Shown: positions 43,385-52,625 of the stretch, piece after piece
How positions within the stretch are numbered: the stretch's first letter is position 1
Layout of the letters: every line of letters starts with the position of its first letter
NCBI RefSeq assembly: GCF_003668875.1
Contig: NZ_RAWM01000019.1
Location: forward strand, 1 to 64,000
Length of the DNA stretch: 64,000 nucleotides
Origin: Corallococcus interemptor
GTDB lineage: Bacteria; Myxococcota; Myxococcia; Myxococcales; Myxococcaceae
Direction: 5' to 3'
Position numbers and translations under genes: made by a program
Notes under the pieces: model-generated
Seen by the model: only the letters and a program-made list of their open reading frames with translations
Database searches by the model: none
What the model was told of the DNA's origin: nothing

Positions 43385-44077
43385 TTACAGGGCCTGACGC
43401 AGGCCGAACGCGGCCCGGTGCAGGTCCTCGCAGGGCGCGACGCGTGTTCCCTCCGGCATGACGTGCGGGCCGCCAGCCACCCGGCCTCCACCTTCGACGA
43501 CCGCCGCGAGGGCCCGGTCCAGGTCATCGACGGCGAAGTAGAAGAGCCAGTGCGGATGGATGTGCGGGAGGCGCGCGGTGCTGCATGCGGCTCCCACGCC
43601 GCGCCCGTCCTCGCGCCAGGTGAACTGTTGATACGTCCCGACCTCGGGGGACAGCTGAAGGGCCTCGGTGGGCCGCCAGCCGAAGAGGTCGATGTAGTGA
43701 GCCAACGCCCGGCCGTGGTCGGCCGTGTGCAACTCATGCCACGCCAGCTCCGGGTGCGTGGCCCGCCCGGTCCTGGAGGTCAGTGCGACCACCGCGCCCA
43801 GCGGATCCCGCAGCACGGTGGAGGCGATGCCCTCGCTGGACTTGCGCGGTGGTCCCAGCCGCTCGGCCCCCCGCGCGGCGAACTGTTGCACGGCGGAGTC
43901 CAGGTCGGGCACGTGGAGGTGCCCCAGCCAGTGGCTCGGGGCACCTCGGGCGGCGGCGGCTTCGGGCAGCGGGGACACCTCCTGCGTGACGTCCGCGCCC
44001 AGCACGTTCGCGTAGAAGCGCCGCGCCTCCTCGGGCCTGGGAGACCGCAGCTCGTACCAGCAGAAACCGTTCGTCAT
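43385..44077 (-). CDS. VOC (glyoxalase/bleomycin-resistance) family protein, two-module
   Basis: 230 residues forming two tandem glyoxalase-like modules (FCWYELRSPRPEEARRFYAN... and AWHELHTADHGRALAHYIDLFGW...), each about 110 residues. Metal-ligand His/Glu positions are present in part. It is the third gene of a minus-strand operon with a TolC-like lipoprotein and a multicopper oxidase; its ATG overlaps the oxidase stop by 4 bp. Substrate is unknown. Confidence 0.85.
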   Translation of the reverse strand: MTNGFCWYELRSPRPEEARRFYANVLGADVTQEVSPLPEAAAARGAPSHWLGHLHVPDLDSAVQQFAARGAERLGPPRKSSEGIASTVLRDPLGAVVALTSRTGRATHPELAWHELHTADHGRALAHYIDLFGWRPTEALQLSPEVGTYQQFTWREDGRGVGAACSTARLPHIHPHWLFYFAVDDLDRALAAVVEGGGRVAGGPHVMPEGTRVAPCEDLHRAAFGLRQAL

Positions 44078-45489
44078 GGCGTCCCCACGTCGATGCCGTC
44101 CCGGCGCAGTTCGTCGTCATGGGCGAGCTGCGCCAGCGTTCCCGGAGGCGCCGTGTACCAGCCTGGATCGCCGTAGCCATCCAACCGGTCCCTCACCTTG
44201 AGGATGGTGAACATGCCGCCCATGGTGATCTCATCATAGGGGCCCTTGCCTCCCACCATGGGGATGGAGTTCGCGGGCATGGGCATGTGGTGCATGCCTC
44301 CCATGTCTCCCATGCCCGTCTGTCCCATGGTCATGTAGCCGGGCAGCAGCGGGCGCACCTTCGCGTCCAGGCCTCCGGGCTTCACGCCGATCATGTTCGG
44401 GATGTCGTGGCCCATCTGGTTCATCACGTGGTGGGTCATGTGACAGTGCATGGCCCAGTCGCCGGGTTCGTCCGCCACGAACTCGATGGTGCGCGTGCTC
44501 CCCGTGGGCACCAGCACCGTCGTCTCCGGCCACTGCGCGCTCTCCTGGATGCGGCCTCCGTCCGTCTCCGTGATGCGGAACTGGAAGCCGTGCAGGTGGA
44601 TGGGGTGGTGGTCCATCGCGCTCAGGTTGCCGAAGCGGATCCGCACCCGCTCGCCCTTGCGCACCACCAGCGGCTCCGTGCCGGGGAACGCCTTCGCGTT
44701 CATCGTCAGGATGTTGAAGTCCGTCATCTCGTTGGGGTCCGGACGCCGCGTGCCCGGATCGATGCGCCACTCGTGCAGCATGATGGCGAAGTCCCGGTCG
44801 ATGCGCGGCCCCACCGGCTTGCGCGGGTGGATGACGAACATCCCCACCATGCCCATCGCCATCTGCGTCATCTCGTCGTGGTGCGAGTGATACATCCCCG
44901 TCCCCGACTGCCGCACCGTGAACTCGTACTTGTAGGTCTCTCCCGGCGCGATGGCCTTCTGGTTCAGCCCGCCCACGCCGTCCATGCCGCTGGGAAGCAG
45001 GATGCCGTGCCAGTGCACCGTGGTGGACGCGGGCAGCCGGTTCGTGACGTAGAAGCGCACGCGGTCGCCCTCCACCACCTCGATGGTGGGCCCGTGCACG
45101 TGGCCGTTGTAGCCCCAGCACAGCGCCTTGAGGCCGGGGGCGAACTCGTGCTCCACCTCCTGGGCCACCAGGTGGAAGACCTTCACGCCGCCTACATCCT
45201 TCCACGGCAGCTTCGCGCCGTTGGGCACGACGACGGGCCGGTAGTCGCGGCCCTCCCTTCCGGGCGGCAGATGCGACTGGCGGGCGGTCTTGCCGCCCGT
45301 GTCCGCGGCGGACCCTTCACGCGGGCCCTTCGCGCCGGGCACGCTGGATTGCGCCTGCGCGGTGCGGCCATGCATCAGCAGGGCACCCGTCGCCAGCGTG
45401 GCGCCCGTGCGCGCGAGCAGTCCGCGACGCGTGAGCACCGGGGCCGGGTGGGTGTCTTCGGTTTCGTCAGTGGGCTTCATGGTGCTCAT
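44074..45489 (-). CDS. Multicopper oxidase (CueO/CopA/CuoA-like), Tat-exported
   Basis: 471 residues. LTRRGLLARTGATLATG near 19-36 is a twin-arginine signal. Copper ligands appear in the three expected blocks: TVHWHGI, GMYHSHHDE, and HPIHLHG plus HCHMTHHVMNQM near the C-terminus, completing the type 1 and trinuclear type 2/3 sites. A Met/His-rich stretch (TGMGDMGGMHHMPMP) follows, as in copper-tolerance oxidases. It probably oxidises Cu(I) or aromatic substrates in the periplasm. Start may be 45489 or 45480, and it overlaps the TolC-like gene's 3' end by 23 bp. Confidence 0.92.
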   Translation of the reverse strand: MSTMKPTDETEDTHPAPVLTRRGLLARTGATLATGALLMHGRTAQAQSSVPGAKGPREGSAADTGGKTARQSHLPPGREGRDYRPVVVPNGAKLPWKDVGGVKVFHLVAQEVEHEFAPGLKALCWGYNGHVHGPTIEVVEGDRVRFYVTNRLPASTTVHWHGILLPSGMDGVGGLNQKAIAPGETYKYEFTVRQSGTGMYHSHHDEMTQMAMGMVGMFVIHPRKPVGPRIDRDFAIMLHEWRIDPGTRRPDPNEMTDFNILTMNAKAFPGTEPLVVRKGERVRIRFGNLSAMDHHPIHLHGFQFRITETDGGRIQESAQWPETTVLVPTGSTRTIEFVADEPGDWAMHCHMTHHVMNQMGHDIPNMIGVKPGGLDAKVRPLLPGYMTMGQTGMGDMGGMHHMPMPANSIPMVGGKGPYDEITMGGMFTILKVRDRLDGYGDPGWYTAPPGTLAQLAHDDELRRDGIDVGTP

Positions 45490-46888
45490 GGGTGGGTTCG
45501 GGCGTAGGCGTGGGTTCAGGCGACGGGGCGGACACGGGCACAGGCAAGCGTCCGCCCACCAGCCGCTCCAGGTCGGCCCGCGCCATCCAGTAGTCGCGGA
45601 CCGTCTCCAGGTAGGCCCTCCAGGCCTCCACCTGCTCGCGCCGCGCGAGGAGGAGGGCCGGGAGGCCAATCTGCATGGCGTTGTACTGGCGCTGGGACTC
45701 ATCGAGGATGGTGGTGCGCAGCGGGAGCACGACCTTCTGGTAGCGCTCCGCCATGTTCCGCAGCGTCACCAGCTTCGCCCTCGCCGCGCGCACCTCCGAG
45801 CGGGCGTTGACGGCCAGCTCCATCAGCCGGTCCTCGCCCTGGCGGTGCTGCGCTTCCAGTTTGGCGATCAGCGCCTGACGCTGATCGAAGATGGGCAGCT
45901 CCAGTGACAGCGTGGGGCCCAGCAGGCGCGGCCCGTTCGCGTCCTGGTGCGTGTGCACGCCCACCTCCACGCGGCCGAAGAAGCGCGTGCTGCGCGCCAG
46001 CTCCAGCGCGTTCCACAACAGCGAGACCTGCTTGCGGGCCGCGTCGATGTCCAGCCGCTGCTCGATGGCGCGCGTCTCCAGGCGTTCCAGCGACGCCTCG
46101 GAGGCGGGGACCTCCGGCAGCTTCCCGGTGAGCGTCCAGGCCACCCTCGGCCCGTAGAGGCCCATCAGGCGGTTGAGGTGTTCGCGCGCTTCAACGAGCG
46201 CCAGCTCGTCCTGGGCCAGCTCCAGGCGCGCCTGCTCCAGCGCGGCCTGCTCCGTGGCCAGGGCCAGCACCGTGATGTTGCCCGCGGCGCGCTGCCGCTG
46301 GGACAGGTCCGCCGCCGCGTCCGCGGCCTGGAGCACCTCACGGCGCAGCGCGACCAGCTGCTGCCGGGCCTGCACCTCCGTGAACGTCTGGCGGACCTCC
46401 GCCGTGGTGACCAGCGCTTCGTGCGCGACGCGCAGCGTGTCCGCCAGGAACTGCTCCTTCGCCACGCGCTTGCGCAGGGGCAGCGTGAAGAGGTCCACGA
46501 AGCTCTGGACGATGGAGAACTCGTGCTCGATGCCGCCCTCCGAGGACAGCGGGAAGCCGATGCTCCCGTCGAAGGAGGGGTTGGTGAGCAGCCCGGCCTG
46601 CACCATGTCCGCCTGGGACACGCCCAGCTCCTCGTACGTCCCCTGGAGCGCGGGGTTGTTGAGCAGCGCCACCTCCACGGCGTGGTCCGACGTGAGGCCG
46701 CCGGCCAGCAGGGCGTCCAGGTGCTGCTGCACCTGTGCGTCCTCCGGCGTTCCCTGATTCCAGCGCGTCTTCAACCCTGTCCGCTCCTCCACGAGCGCGG
46801 CCACTTCCATGTGGCCGCGCTCCTTCTGCACGGACGCGCAACCACCGAGCAGCAGAACCATGGGGAGCCAGGGAGATTTCCAGTGCAC
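45467..46888 (-). CDS. TolC-family outer-membrane lipoprotein of the copper operon
   Basis: 473 residues starting HWKSPWLPMVLLLGGCAS after GTG, with lipobox LGGC. Two outer-membrane efflux protein repeats follow (VALLNNPALQGTYEELGVSQAD..., ELPIFDQRQALIAKLEAQHRQ). The C-terminus ends TPEPTHEHHEAH, a His-rich tail likely to bind metal. GTG 46888 is supported by GAGG six bases before it; an upstream extension is antisense noise. It is the first gene of the operon with the multicopper oxidase and VOC protein. It may be a CusC-like channel for copper efflux. Confidence 0.85.
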   Translation of the reverse strand: MHWKSPWLPMVLLLGGCASVQKERGHMEVAALVEERTGLKTRWNQGTPEDAQVQQHLDALLAGGLTSDHAVEVALLNNPALQGTYEELGVSQADMVQAGLLTNPSFDGSIGFPLSSEGGIEHEFSIVQSFVDLFTLPLRKRVAKEQFLADTLRVAHEALVTTAEVRQTFTEVQARQQLVALRREVLQAADAAADLSQRQRAAGNITVLALATEQAALEQARLELAQDELALVEAREHLNRLMGLYGPRVAWTLTGKLPEVPASEASLERLETRAIEQRLDIDAARKQVSLLWNALELARSTRFFGRVEVGVHTHQDANGPRLLGPTLSLELPIFDQRQALIAKLEAQHRQGEDRLMELAVNARSEVRAARAKLVTLRNMAERYQKVVLPLRTTILDESQRQYNAMQIGLPALLLARREQVEAWRAYLETVRDYWMARADLERLVGGRLPVPVSAPSPEPTPTPEPTHEHHEAH

Positions 46889-47019
46889 TCGAGACCTCGA
46901 AATGGGCGTGCCCGTACGGCAGCCAGGACACCGGCGCCTGTCGAGCAAGGGCCGGGCCACGACGTTTGAAATCGCAACCACGTGGAATGACAGCGTCAGG
47001 CGGCGCACGTTCGCATGGG

Positions 47020-47069
47020 CGCTTCGTGCGAGGTGTGACCGCCGACGTCACACTGTGATGCGCGAAGCG
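47020..47069. terminator. Two-tier hairpin at the end of the methyltransferase gene
   Basis: GTGTGAC (47033-47039) and GTCACAC (47047-47053) form a perfect 7-bp stem with a 7-base loop, flanked by CGCTTCG (47020-47026) and CGAAGCG (47063-47069). It overlaps the stop codon of the methyltransferase gene (47048-47050). Likely a terminator, or a palindromic operator for the copper operon that starts at 46888. Confidence 0.5.
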
Positions 47070-47701
47070 GCGTCCAGGCCGGGGGCTTCGAGCCGGCCCA
47101 CCCCCGGGATGAAGCGGCCCACGCGCGCCGCGTAGCGCTGATACGCGCCGCCGTGCAGGCGCAAGAGGTGGTCCTCCTCCAGCCGCACCTGGAGCGACAC
47201 CAGCAGCACGTAGTCGAGCCAGCCCATCACGGTCCACGCGCTCGGCGTCGCGAGCGCCATGCCCGTCACCACCACGAGCATCCCGCTGAAGATGGGGTTG
47301 CGCACGACGCCGAAGAGGCCATCCGTCACCAGCTCCGTCCGGTCCGAGTCGATGCCGATGCGCCACGACGCGCCCATCTCCACCTGCGCCCGCACGGTGA
47401 CGATGAAGCCCACGGCCACCAGTGCCCAGCCGCTCCACCGGAGCGCGGCGGGCACGTGCCACACGCCCAGCGCGGACTCACCCAAGGCCAGGTGCGCCGC
47501 GCTCCAGAGCACGATGGCGCCCATGAACAGCGCCATGCCCACGCCGATGACGCGCTGGAGCGGCGGGCCGGAGCGGTGCAGCACCAGCGCCGGGCGGCCG
47601 GTGCGGCGGCGCAGTCGCACCGACGGCAACACCATGGCGAAGAGGAGGAAGGCGAGGGTGGCGGCGGGCAGGGCCGGCCGGGTGAAGGTGGCGACGTCCA
47701 T
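47048..47701 (-). CDS. Isoprenylcysteine carboxyl methyltransferase-like membrane protein (CzcN-like)
   Basis: 217 residues, about four to five membrane helices, with GLFGVVRNPIFSGML and the C-terminal EEDHLLRLHGGAYQRYAARVGRFIPG, both hallmarks of the ICMT/PEMT family that binds S-adenosylmethionine at the membrane. Members of this family (CzcN) recur in cobalt-zinc-cadmium resistance loci, consistent with its place 67 bp after the CorE-like sigma gene of an RND pump operon. GGAGG precedes the ATG. Target of methylation unknown. Confidence 0.83.
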   Translation of the reverse strand: MDVATFTRPALPAATLAFLLFAMVLPSVRLRRRTGRPALVLHRSGPPLQRVIGVGMALFMGAIVLWSAAHLALGESALGVWHVPAALRWSGWALVAVGFIVTVRAQVEMGASWRIGIDSDRTELVTDGLFGVVRNPIFSGMLVVVTGMALATPSAWTVMGWLDYVLLVSLQVRLEEDHLLRLHGGAYQRYAARVGRFIPGVGRLEAPGLDAASRITV

Positions 47702-47768
47702 GAGGATGACCTCCAGCTGCGTTCCCCCACGCTGACGCCCGGCCCCGCGCGCTCTTACAGCGGATTTT

Positions 47769-48314
47769 TCACGCGGGCGCGCAGTCGCAGTCCACGCAGC
47801 CCTCCGCGCAGCAGTGGCCGCACAGCTCCACCAGCTGCTGGCCCAGGGCCTTGCGCGCGCGGTGCAGGCGCACGGCCGCGTTGTTGGCGGAGATGCCCGC
47901 CTCCTCGGCGTACTGGGCCACGGACAGCCCCTCCAGGTCCACCCGGCGCACGGCCTCCGCGTACTCGGGCTTGAGCGTCCCCGCGAGCCCCGCCACGCAG
48001 CCGCACACCGTCGCCTCCAGGCCGCTCGCGTCCTCGGTGGACAGCGGCTGTTCGTGGGACAGGGACTCCAGCGCGGTGACCTCCCGCTGGCCCCGGCGGT
48101 GGCGGTCCACCAGCGCGTTGCGCAAGAGCCGGTAGAACCAGGCCACCGCGCTCTGCTCCTCGCGCAGGGAGCCTCCCTGTTCCATGCCCTTCACGAACGC
48201 GGCCTGAAGCACCTCGCGCGCCGCCTCCTGGCTCCCCACACGCGGCGTGAGGAACGCGAGGAACGCATGGTGATGGCGCAGCAGCGCGTCCAGCGCTTCC
48301 GGTGACAAGCTCAT
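47769..48314 (-). CDS. CorE-like metal-responsive ECF sigma factor
   Basis: 181 residues. Sigma-70 region 2 (about 10-75: AFLAFLTPRVGSQEAAREVLQAAF, WFYRLLRNALVDRHRR) and region 4 (about 112-163: LEGLSVAQYAEEAGIS, AAVRLHRARKALGQQL). The linker holds a CxC (C104, C106), and the tail CGHCCAEGCVDCDCAPA (165-181) has six cysteines. This linker CxC plus cysteine-rich domain is the hallmark of CorE/CorE2 of Myxococcus xanthus, sigma factors switched directly by copper or by cadmium/zinc without an anti-sigma factor. Its ATG overlaps the RND pump stop by 4 bp, implying autoregulation of the pump operon. Metal specificity is not decidable here. Confidence 0.86.
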   Translation of the reverse strand: MSLSPEALDALLRHHHAFLAFLTPRVGSQEAAREVLQAAFVKGMEQGGSLREEQSAVAWFYRLLRNALVDRHRRGQREVTALESLSHEQPLSTEDASGLEATVCGCVAGLAGTLKPEYAEAVRRVDLEGLSVAQYAEEAGISANNAAVRLHRARKALGQQLVELCGHCCAEGCVDCDCAPA

Positions 48315-51300
48315 GCGGAGTGCTTTCTAGCAGCCCGCCGCGCCGCGACGCGCTCCTGGAAGCCATGCACCAGCGCGTAGAACGTGGGCAGGGCCAGCAG
48401 CGTGAAGAGGGTGGACGTGACGAGCCCGCCCACCATCACCACCGCCAGCGGACGCTCAATCTCCGTCCCATGCAGCGGCAGCACCAGCAGCGGCAGCAGC
48501 CCGAGGATGGCCGTGCCCGCGGTCATCAGCTTGGGCCGCACGCGGCCGAGGCTCGCCTCGCGCACGGCCTCCGCGAAGGGCTTGCCCCGGCGCATCAGGT
48601 CCTTCGTCTGCGCCACCAGCACCAGGCCGTTCTGCACCGCGATGCCGAACAGGCCAATGAGCCCCACCAGGCTGGACACGTTCCACGTCTCTCCTGCGAT
48701 CAGCAGCGCGAGGATGCCGCCCACGAACGCGTCCGGCAGCGTGGCCAGGATGACCAGCGCCTCCGCCACGGAGTCCAGCGCGAGGTAGAGCAGCACGAAC
48801 ACCGCGAGCAGCGCCAGGGCGATGGCCACCGTCAGCGCCTGCGCCGCGCGCTCCTGGCTCTCCACCTTGCCGCCCACGTCCACGAAGTAGCCCGTGGGCA
48901 GCTTGAGCTGCGTGGCCAGCACCTCGCGCACCTCCGCCGCCGTGCTGCCCAGGTCACGGCCGGACACACCGGCCTCCACCGCGATGCGCCGGCTGCCCGC
49001 CTCGCGGCGCACGCTGCCCGCGCCGGAGGTCTCCTCGATGGTGGCCAGCTGGCTCAGCGGGATGCGCGTGCCGTCGTGCCCGTCCACCAGCAGGTTGCGC
49101 AGGGCGTTCACGTCACCCCGGCGGTGATCCGCCAGCCGGAGCACCAGGTCGTAGCGGCGCTGGCCGCGCCAGATCTGCGCGAACTCCTCGCCCACCAGCC
49201 CGACACGGATGGCCCGGATGACATCCCCGGGCGTGAGCCCCACGCGCGCCACCGCGGCGCGGTTCACCGTGACGCGCAGCTGGGGCAGGCCGCTCAGCCG
49301 CTCCACCCGCAGGTCCTCCACGCCGTCCACCTTCGCCATCAGCGCGCGCGTGCGCTCCGCGAGCTCCGCCAGCGTGTCCAGGTCCGGCCCGAAGACGCGC
49401 ACGGAGAGGTCCGCGGGGCTGCCTCCCAGGCCCTCGTCGATGCGCATCCCCAGCGGCGTGGTGAAGAGCACCGACACGCCGGGCACCTTCTCCAGCGCCT
49501 CGCGCATCCGCGACTCCAGCCCCTCGCGGCCGCCCGTGGAGTCCTTCTTGAGGACCACCAGCACGTCGGACAGGGTGTGGGGCATCGGGTCCTCGGTGCG
49601 CTCGGCGCGGCCGGTGCGCCGCACCACGTCCTCCACCTCCGGGAACTGGCGCAGCACGTCCTCCACGCGGTGGTTGAGGCGGTCCACCTCGTCCAGCGAC
49701 GCCTCCGGCGGCAGCACCGTCTGGAGCAGGAACGCGCCCTCGTCCAGGCGGGGCATGAAGTCACTGCCCACCATGAAGGCCAGCCCCAGCGCGGGCACGG
49801 TGATGGCCAGCGCCACCACGCGCACCAGCCCCGCGTGGCGCATGCACTTCTCCAGGACGGGCGCGTACGCGGCCTTCACCTTGCGGATGATCCACACGTC
49901 CTCCGGCGAGTCCTCCTCCGGCGCGCGCAGGAGGAGGCCGGACACCACCGGCACCAGCGTGAGCGCCAGCGCGAGCGACGCGGCCAGGCACGCCACCACC
50001 GCCGCCGCGAGCGGCTGGTACATGCGGCCCTCGATGCCCGTCATCGCGAACAGCGGGATGAACACCGAGACGACGATGAGCGTGGCGAAGGCGATGGGGC
50101 GGCCCACCTCCATCGCCGCCGCCAGCGCCTCGTCGCGCACCGGGCGGCGGCCCTTGCCCTCGCGCAGGTCGTGGATGACGTTCTCCACGACGATGATGGC
50201 CGCGTCCACCAGCAGGCCCACCGCGATGGCCAGGCCTCCCAGCGTCATCGTGTTCAACCCGATGCCCGCCGCCTTGAGCAGCAGCCCCGCCAGCGCCAGC
50301 GACAGGGGCAGGGTGAGCGTGACGATGAGCGCCGCGCGCCAGTCCCCGAGCAGCAGGAAGAGCACGCACACCACCAGGAACGCGCCCAGCAGGATGGCCC
50401 GGCCCACGCCGCCCAGCGCGGAGCCCACCAGCTCCGACTGATCGTAGACGACGCGCAGGCTCACGCCCGGAGGCAGCGAGCGGCGCAGCTCCTCGATGGC
50501 CGCGCGCACGCCTTCGGCCACGCGCACGGTGTCCGCGCCGAACTGCTTGCTCACGCGGCAGCTGACGACCTCCCCCTGGAGCCGGTGCGCCATGCCCCGG
50601 CGCACCGCGGGGGCCTCGCGCACGTCCGCCACGTCTCCCAGCAGCACCGGCGTGCCGTCCCGCAGCGCGACCACCGTGTTGCTCAGGTCCTCCACCGTCT
50701 CCGCCCGGCCCAGCGCGCGCACGGTCCATTCCATGGGCCCCTGCGTGACGAAGCCGCCGGACGCGTTGACGCTGGCGCCCTCCAGGCCGTGCTGGACCTC
50801 GTCCAGGGTGATGCCTCGCGCCACCAGCTGATCCGGATCCAGCAGCACCTGGAACTGGCGCAGGTAGCCGCCCAGCCGCTCCACGCCCGCGACGCCGGGC
50901 ACCGCGAGCAGCCGGTTCTTGATGTCGAACTCCGCCAGGTCGCGCAGCGCCATCAGGTCCGCGGTGCCGGGCTGGGCCTCCAGCGTGAACTCGAAGACTT
51001 CGTTGAGCCGGCCGGTGAGGCTGGACACCAGCGGCGCGTCGGTGCCGGGCGGCAGCTCGCCCTCCGCCTGCGCCACGCGCTCCACCACGTACTGGCGGCT
51101 GCGGAAGTAGTCCGCGTCCGGTTCGAACTCCACCGTCACCTGGGTGACGCCCAGCTGCGACGTGGAGCGGATGCGGCGCACCTGGGGCAGGCCCGCCAGC
51201 GCCACCTCCATGGGGATGGCCACCGCGGTCTCCAGCTCCTCGGCGCCCATGGCCGGGTTCTGCACGATGACGTTGAAGATGGGGGCGGACAGGTCCGGGA

Positions 51301-51439
51301 ACACGTCCTGGCGCAGGTTGCGCAGCGCCACCGCGCCAAAGGCCGCCAGCGCCAGGACGATGACGACCGTCAGCCCCGGCCGGGAGAACGACGCGCGCAG
51401 GATGCGCCCCGGCAGCGTCGTGCGGGCATCAGTGTCCAT
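48311..51439 (-). CDS. Heavy-metal efflux RND transporter (CzcA/CusA family)
   Basis: 1042 residues with the RND plan: helix 1 (GLTVVIVLALAAFGAVALRN), a porter domain, central helices with GGLAIAVGLLVDAAIIVVEN, a second porter domain and C-terminal helices (GLIGLFGIAVQNGLVLVAQ). The helix 4 signature DAAIIVVEN resembles the CusA-type more than the CzcA-type (DGAVVIVEN), but this alone does not fix the metal. It forms the inner-membrane pump with the adaptor, overlapping its gene by 11 bp. Proton-driven export of heavy-metal cations from periplasm or cytoplasm is expected. Confidence 0.94.
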   Translation of the reverse strand: MDTDARTTLPGRILRASFSRPGLTVVIVLALAAFGAVALRNLRQDVFPDLSAPIFNVIVQNPAMGAEELETAVAIPMEVALAGLPQVRRIRSTSQLGVTQVTVEFEPDADYFRSRQYVVERVAQAEGELPPGTDAPLVSSLTGRLNEVFEFTLEAQPGTADLMALRDLAEFDIKNRLLAVPGVAGVERLGGYLRQFQVLLDPDQLVARGITLDEVQHGLEGASVNASGGFVTQGPMEWTVRALGRAETVEDLSNTVVALRDGTPVLLGDVADVREAPAVRRGMAHRLQGEVVSCRVSKQFGADTVRVAEGVRAAIEELRRSLPPGVSLRVVYDQSELVGSALGGVGRAILLGAFLVVCVLFLLLGDWRAALIVTLTLPLSLALAGLLLKAAGIGLNTMTLGGLAIAVGLLVDAAIIVVENVIHDLREGKGRRPVRDEALAAAMEVGRPIAFATLIVVSVFIPLFAMTGIEGRMYQPLAAAVVACLAASLALALTLVPVVSGLLLRAPEEDSPEDVWIIRKVKAAYAPVLEKCMRHAGLVRVVALAITVPALGLAFMVGSDFMPRLDEGAFLLQTVLPPEASLDEVDRLNHRVEDVLRQFPEVEDVVRRTGRAERTEDPMPHTLSDVLVVLKKDSTGGREGLESRMREALEKVPGVSVLFTTPLGMRIDEGLGGSPADLSVRVFGPDLDTLAELAERTRALMAKVDGVEDLRVERLSGLPQLRVTVNRAAVARVGLTPGDVIRAIRVGLVGEEFAQIWRGQRRYDLVLRLADHRRGDVNALRNLLVDGHDGTRIPLSQLATIEETSGAGSVRREAGSRRIAVEAGVSGRDLGSTAAEVREVLATQLKLPTGYFVDVGGKVESQERAAQALTVAIALALLAVFVLLYLALDSVAEALVILATLPDAFVGGILALLIAGETWNVSSLVGLIGLFGIAVQNGLVLVAQTKDLMRRGKPFAEAVREASLGRVRPKLMTAGTAILGLLPLLVLPLHGTEIERPLAVVMVGGLVTSTLFTLLALPTFYALVHGFQERVAARRAARKHSA

Positions 51440-52625
51440 GCTCGTCGCCTCCGCCCTGGGACTTCTCGACCTCGGCCTTGAGCAGGAACGCGCCCTCCAC
51501 CACCACCTCGTCGCCCACGGCGAGCCCCTTCAGGACCTCCACCTGCGTGCCCAGGCTGCGGCCCCGGCCGACCTCGCGCTGCTCGAAGACGCCGGCCTCC
51601 GGCGTGGGCAGGAACACCACCCAGCCGTTCTCCAGCCGCTGGAGCGCCGCCGCCGGCACGGCCGTGAGCGTGGCGCCGGGGTCTCCCAGCGGGATGGACG
51701 CCGACGCGGACATGCCCGGCCTCAGGAGCCCCTTGGCGTTGTCCAGCTCCAGGCGCACGGGGATGGTGCGGCTGCGCGGATCCACGCCCTGGCCCACGTG
51801 GCCCACCTTCGCGGCGAACTCCTGGCCGGGGAACGCGGCGAAGGTGACGCGCGCCTCTGCTCCGGGTTGCAGGCGCACGGCGTCCCGCTCGAACGCGTGC
51901 ACGATGAGCCACAGCGACGACAGGTCTCCAATGCGGAAGAGCGCCTGCGACGGATCCGCCATCTGTCCCAGCCGCGCGGTGCGCTCCACGACGGTGCCGT
52001 CGATGGGCGCCTTGAGCACGAAGCCGGACGTGCCGTCACCTCCGGCACCGCCCGCGCCCAGGGACGTGAGCGCGGCCTTCGCGGCGGCCACGTCCGCCTC
52101 CGCGGCGGCGGCGTCCGCTTCGGCGGCCTGCGCGTCCTTGCGCGCGACGATGCGTTCATCCGCGAGCGAGCGCTTGCGGTCCGCGGCCTGACGGGCGGCG
52201 GTGGCGCGGGCCTGCGAGGCCTGGAGCTCCGCGCGGGCACGGCCCAGCTCCGGACTCTGGAGCTCCGCCAGCCGCTGGCCCTGCTTCACCGCCTGGCCTG
52301 TCGTCACGGCCACGGAGGCCACGCGCGCGGAGACAGGCGAGGTCACCTCCGCGTACGCGTCCTCGCTGAAGGACAGCTCGCCCAGCGCGGTGACGCTCTC
52401 TCCGCCCGGACGGGCCTCCACCTTCGCGGTGGTGACGCGCAGGTCGCGCAGCATCTCCTTGGGGACGTGCACGTGGATGACGTCGCCGGACTCGACGTGG
52501 AGCTTCTCCTCGGCCCCCTCGTCGTGCCCGTGTTCGTCGTGCGCGTCGTCGTGTTCCGCCTTGGAGGACTTGCAGGCGGTGAAGCCCACGAGCACGGCAA
52601 TCATCAGCAGCAGGGTGGGCTTCAT
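51429..52625 (-). CDS. Periplasmic adaptor lipoprotein of the heavy-metal RND pump (CzcB/CusB-like)
   Basis: 398 residues. Lipoprotein signal MKPTLLLMIAVLVGFTAC, then a His/Asp/Glu-rich segment (EHDDAHDEHGHDEGAEE, about 24-40), a coiled hairpin (about 130-185) and barrel-sandwich halves, and a tail GGGDEHGH. The histidine-rich ends suggest metal capture. The ATG at 52625 overlaps the TolC-like gene stop by 4 bp and its end overlaps the pump gene. Confidence 0.92.
   Translation of the reverse strand: MKPTLLLMIAVLVGFTACKSSKAEHDDAHDEHGHDEGAEEKLHVESGDVIHVHVPKEMLRDLRVTTAKVEARPGGESVTALGELSFSEDAYAEVTSPVSARVASVAVTTGQAVKQGQRLAELQSPELGRARAELQASQARATAARQAADRKRSLADERIVARKDAQAAEADAAAAEADVAAAKAALTSLGAGGAGGDGTSGFVLKAPIDGTVVERTARLGQMADPSQALFRIGDLSSLWLIVHAFERDAVRLQPGAEARVTFAAFPGQEFAAKVGHVGQGVDPRSRTIPVRLELDNAKGLLRPGMSASASIPLGDPGATLTAVPAAALQRLENGWVVFLPTPEAGVFEQREVGRGRSLGTQVEVLKGLAVGDEVVVEGAFLLKAEVEKSQGGGDEHGH

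Noticed and set aside
48302-51481. Very long open frame antisense to the RND pump gene
   Set aside because: It runs exactly opposite the CusA-like gene, is low-complexity (Arg/His/Gln/Ala-rich) and has no ribosome binding site; it is a GC-bias shadow.
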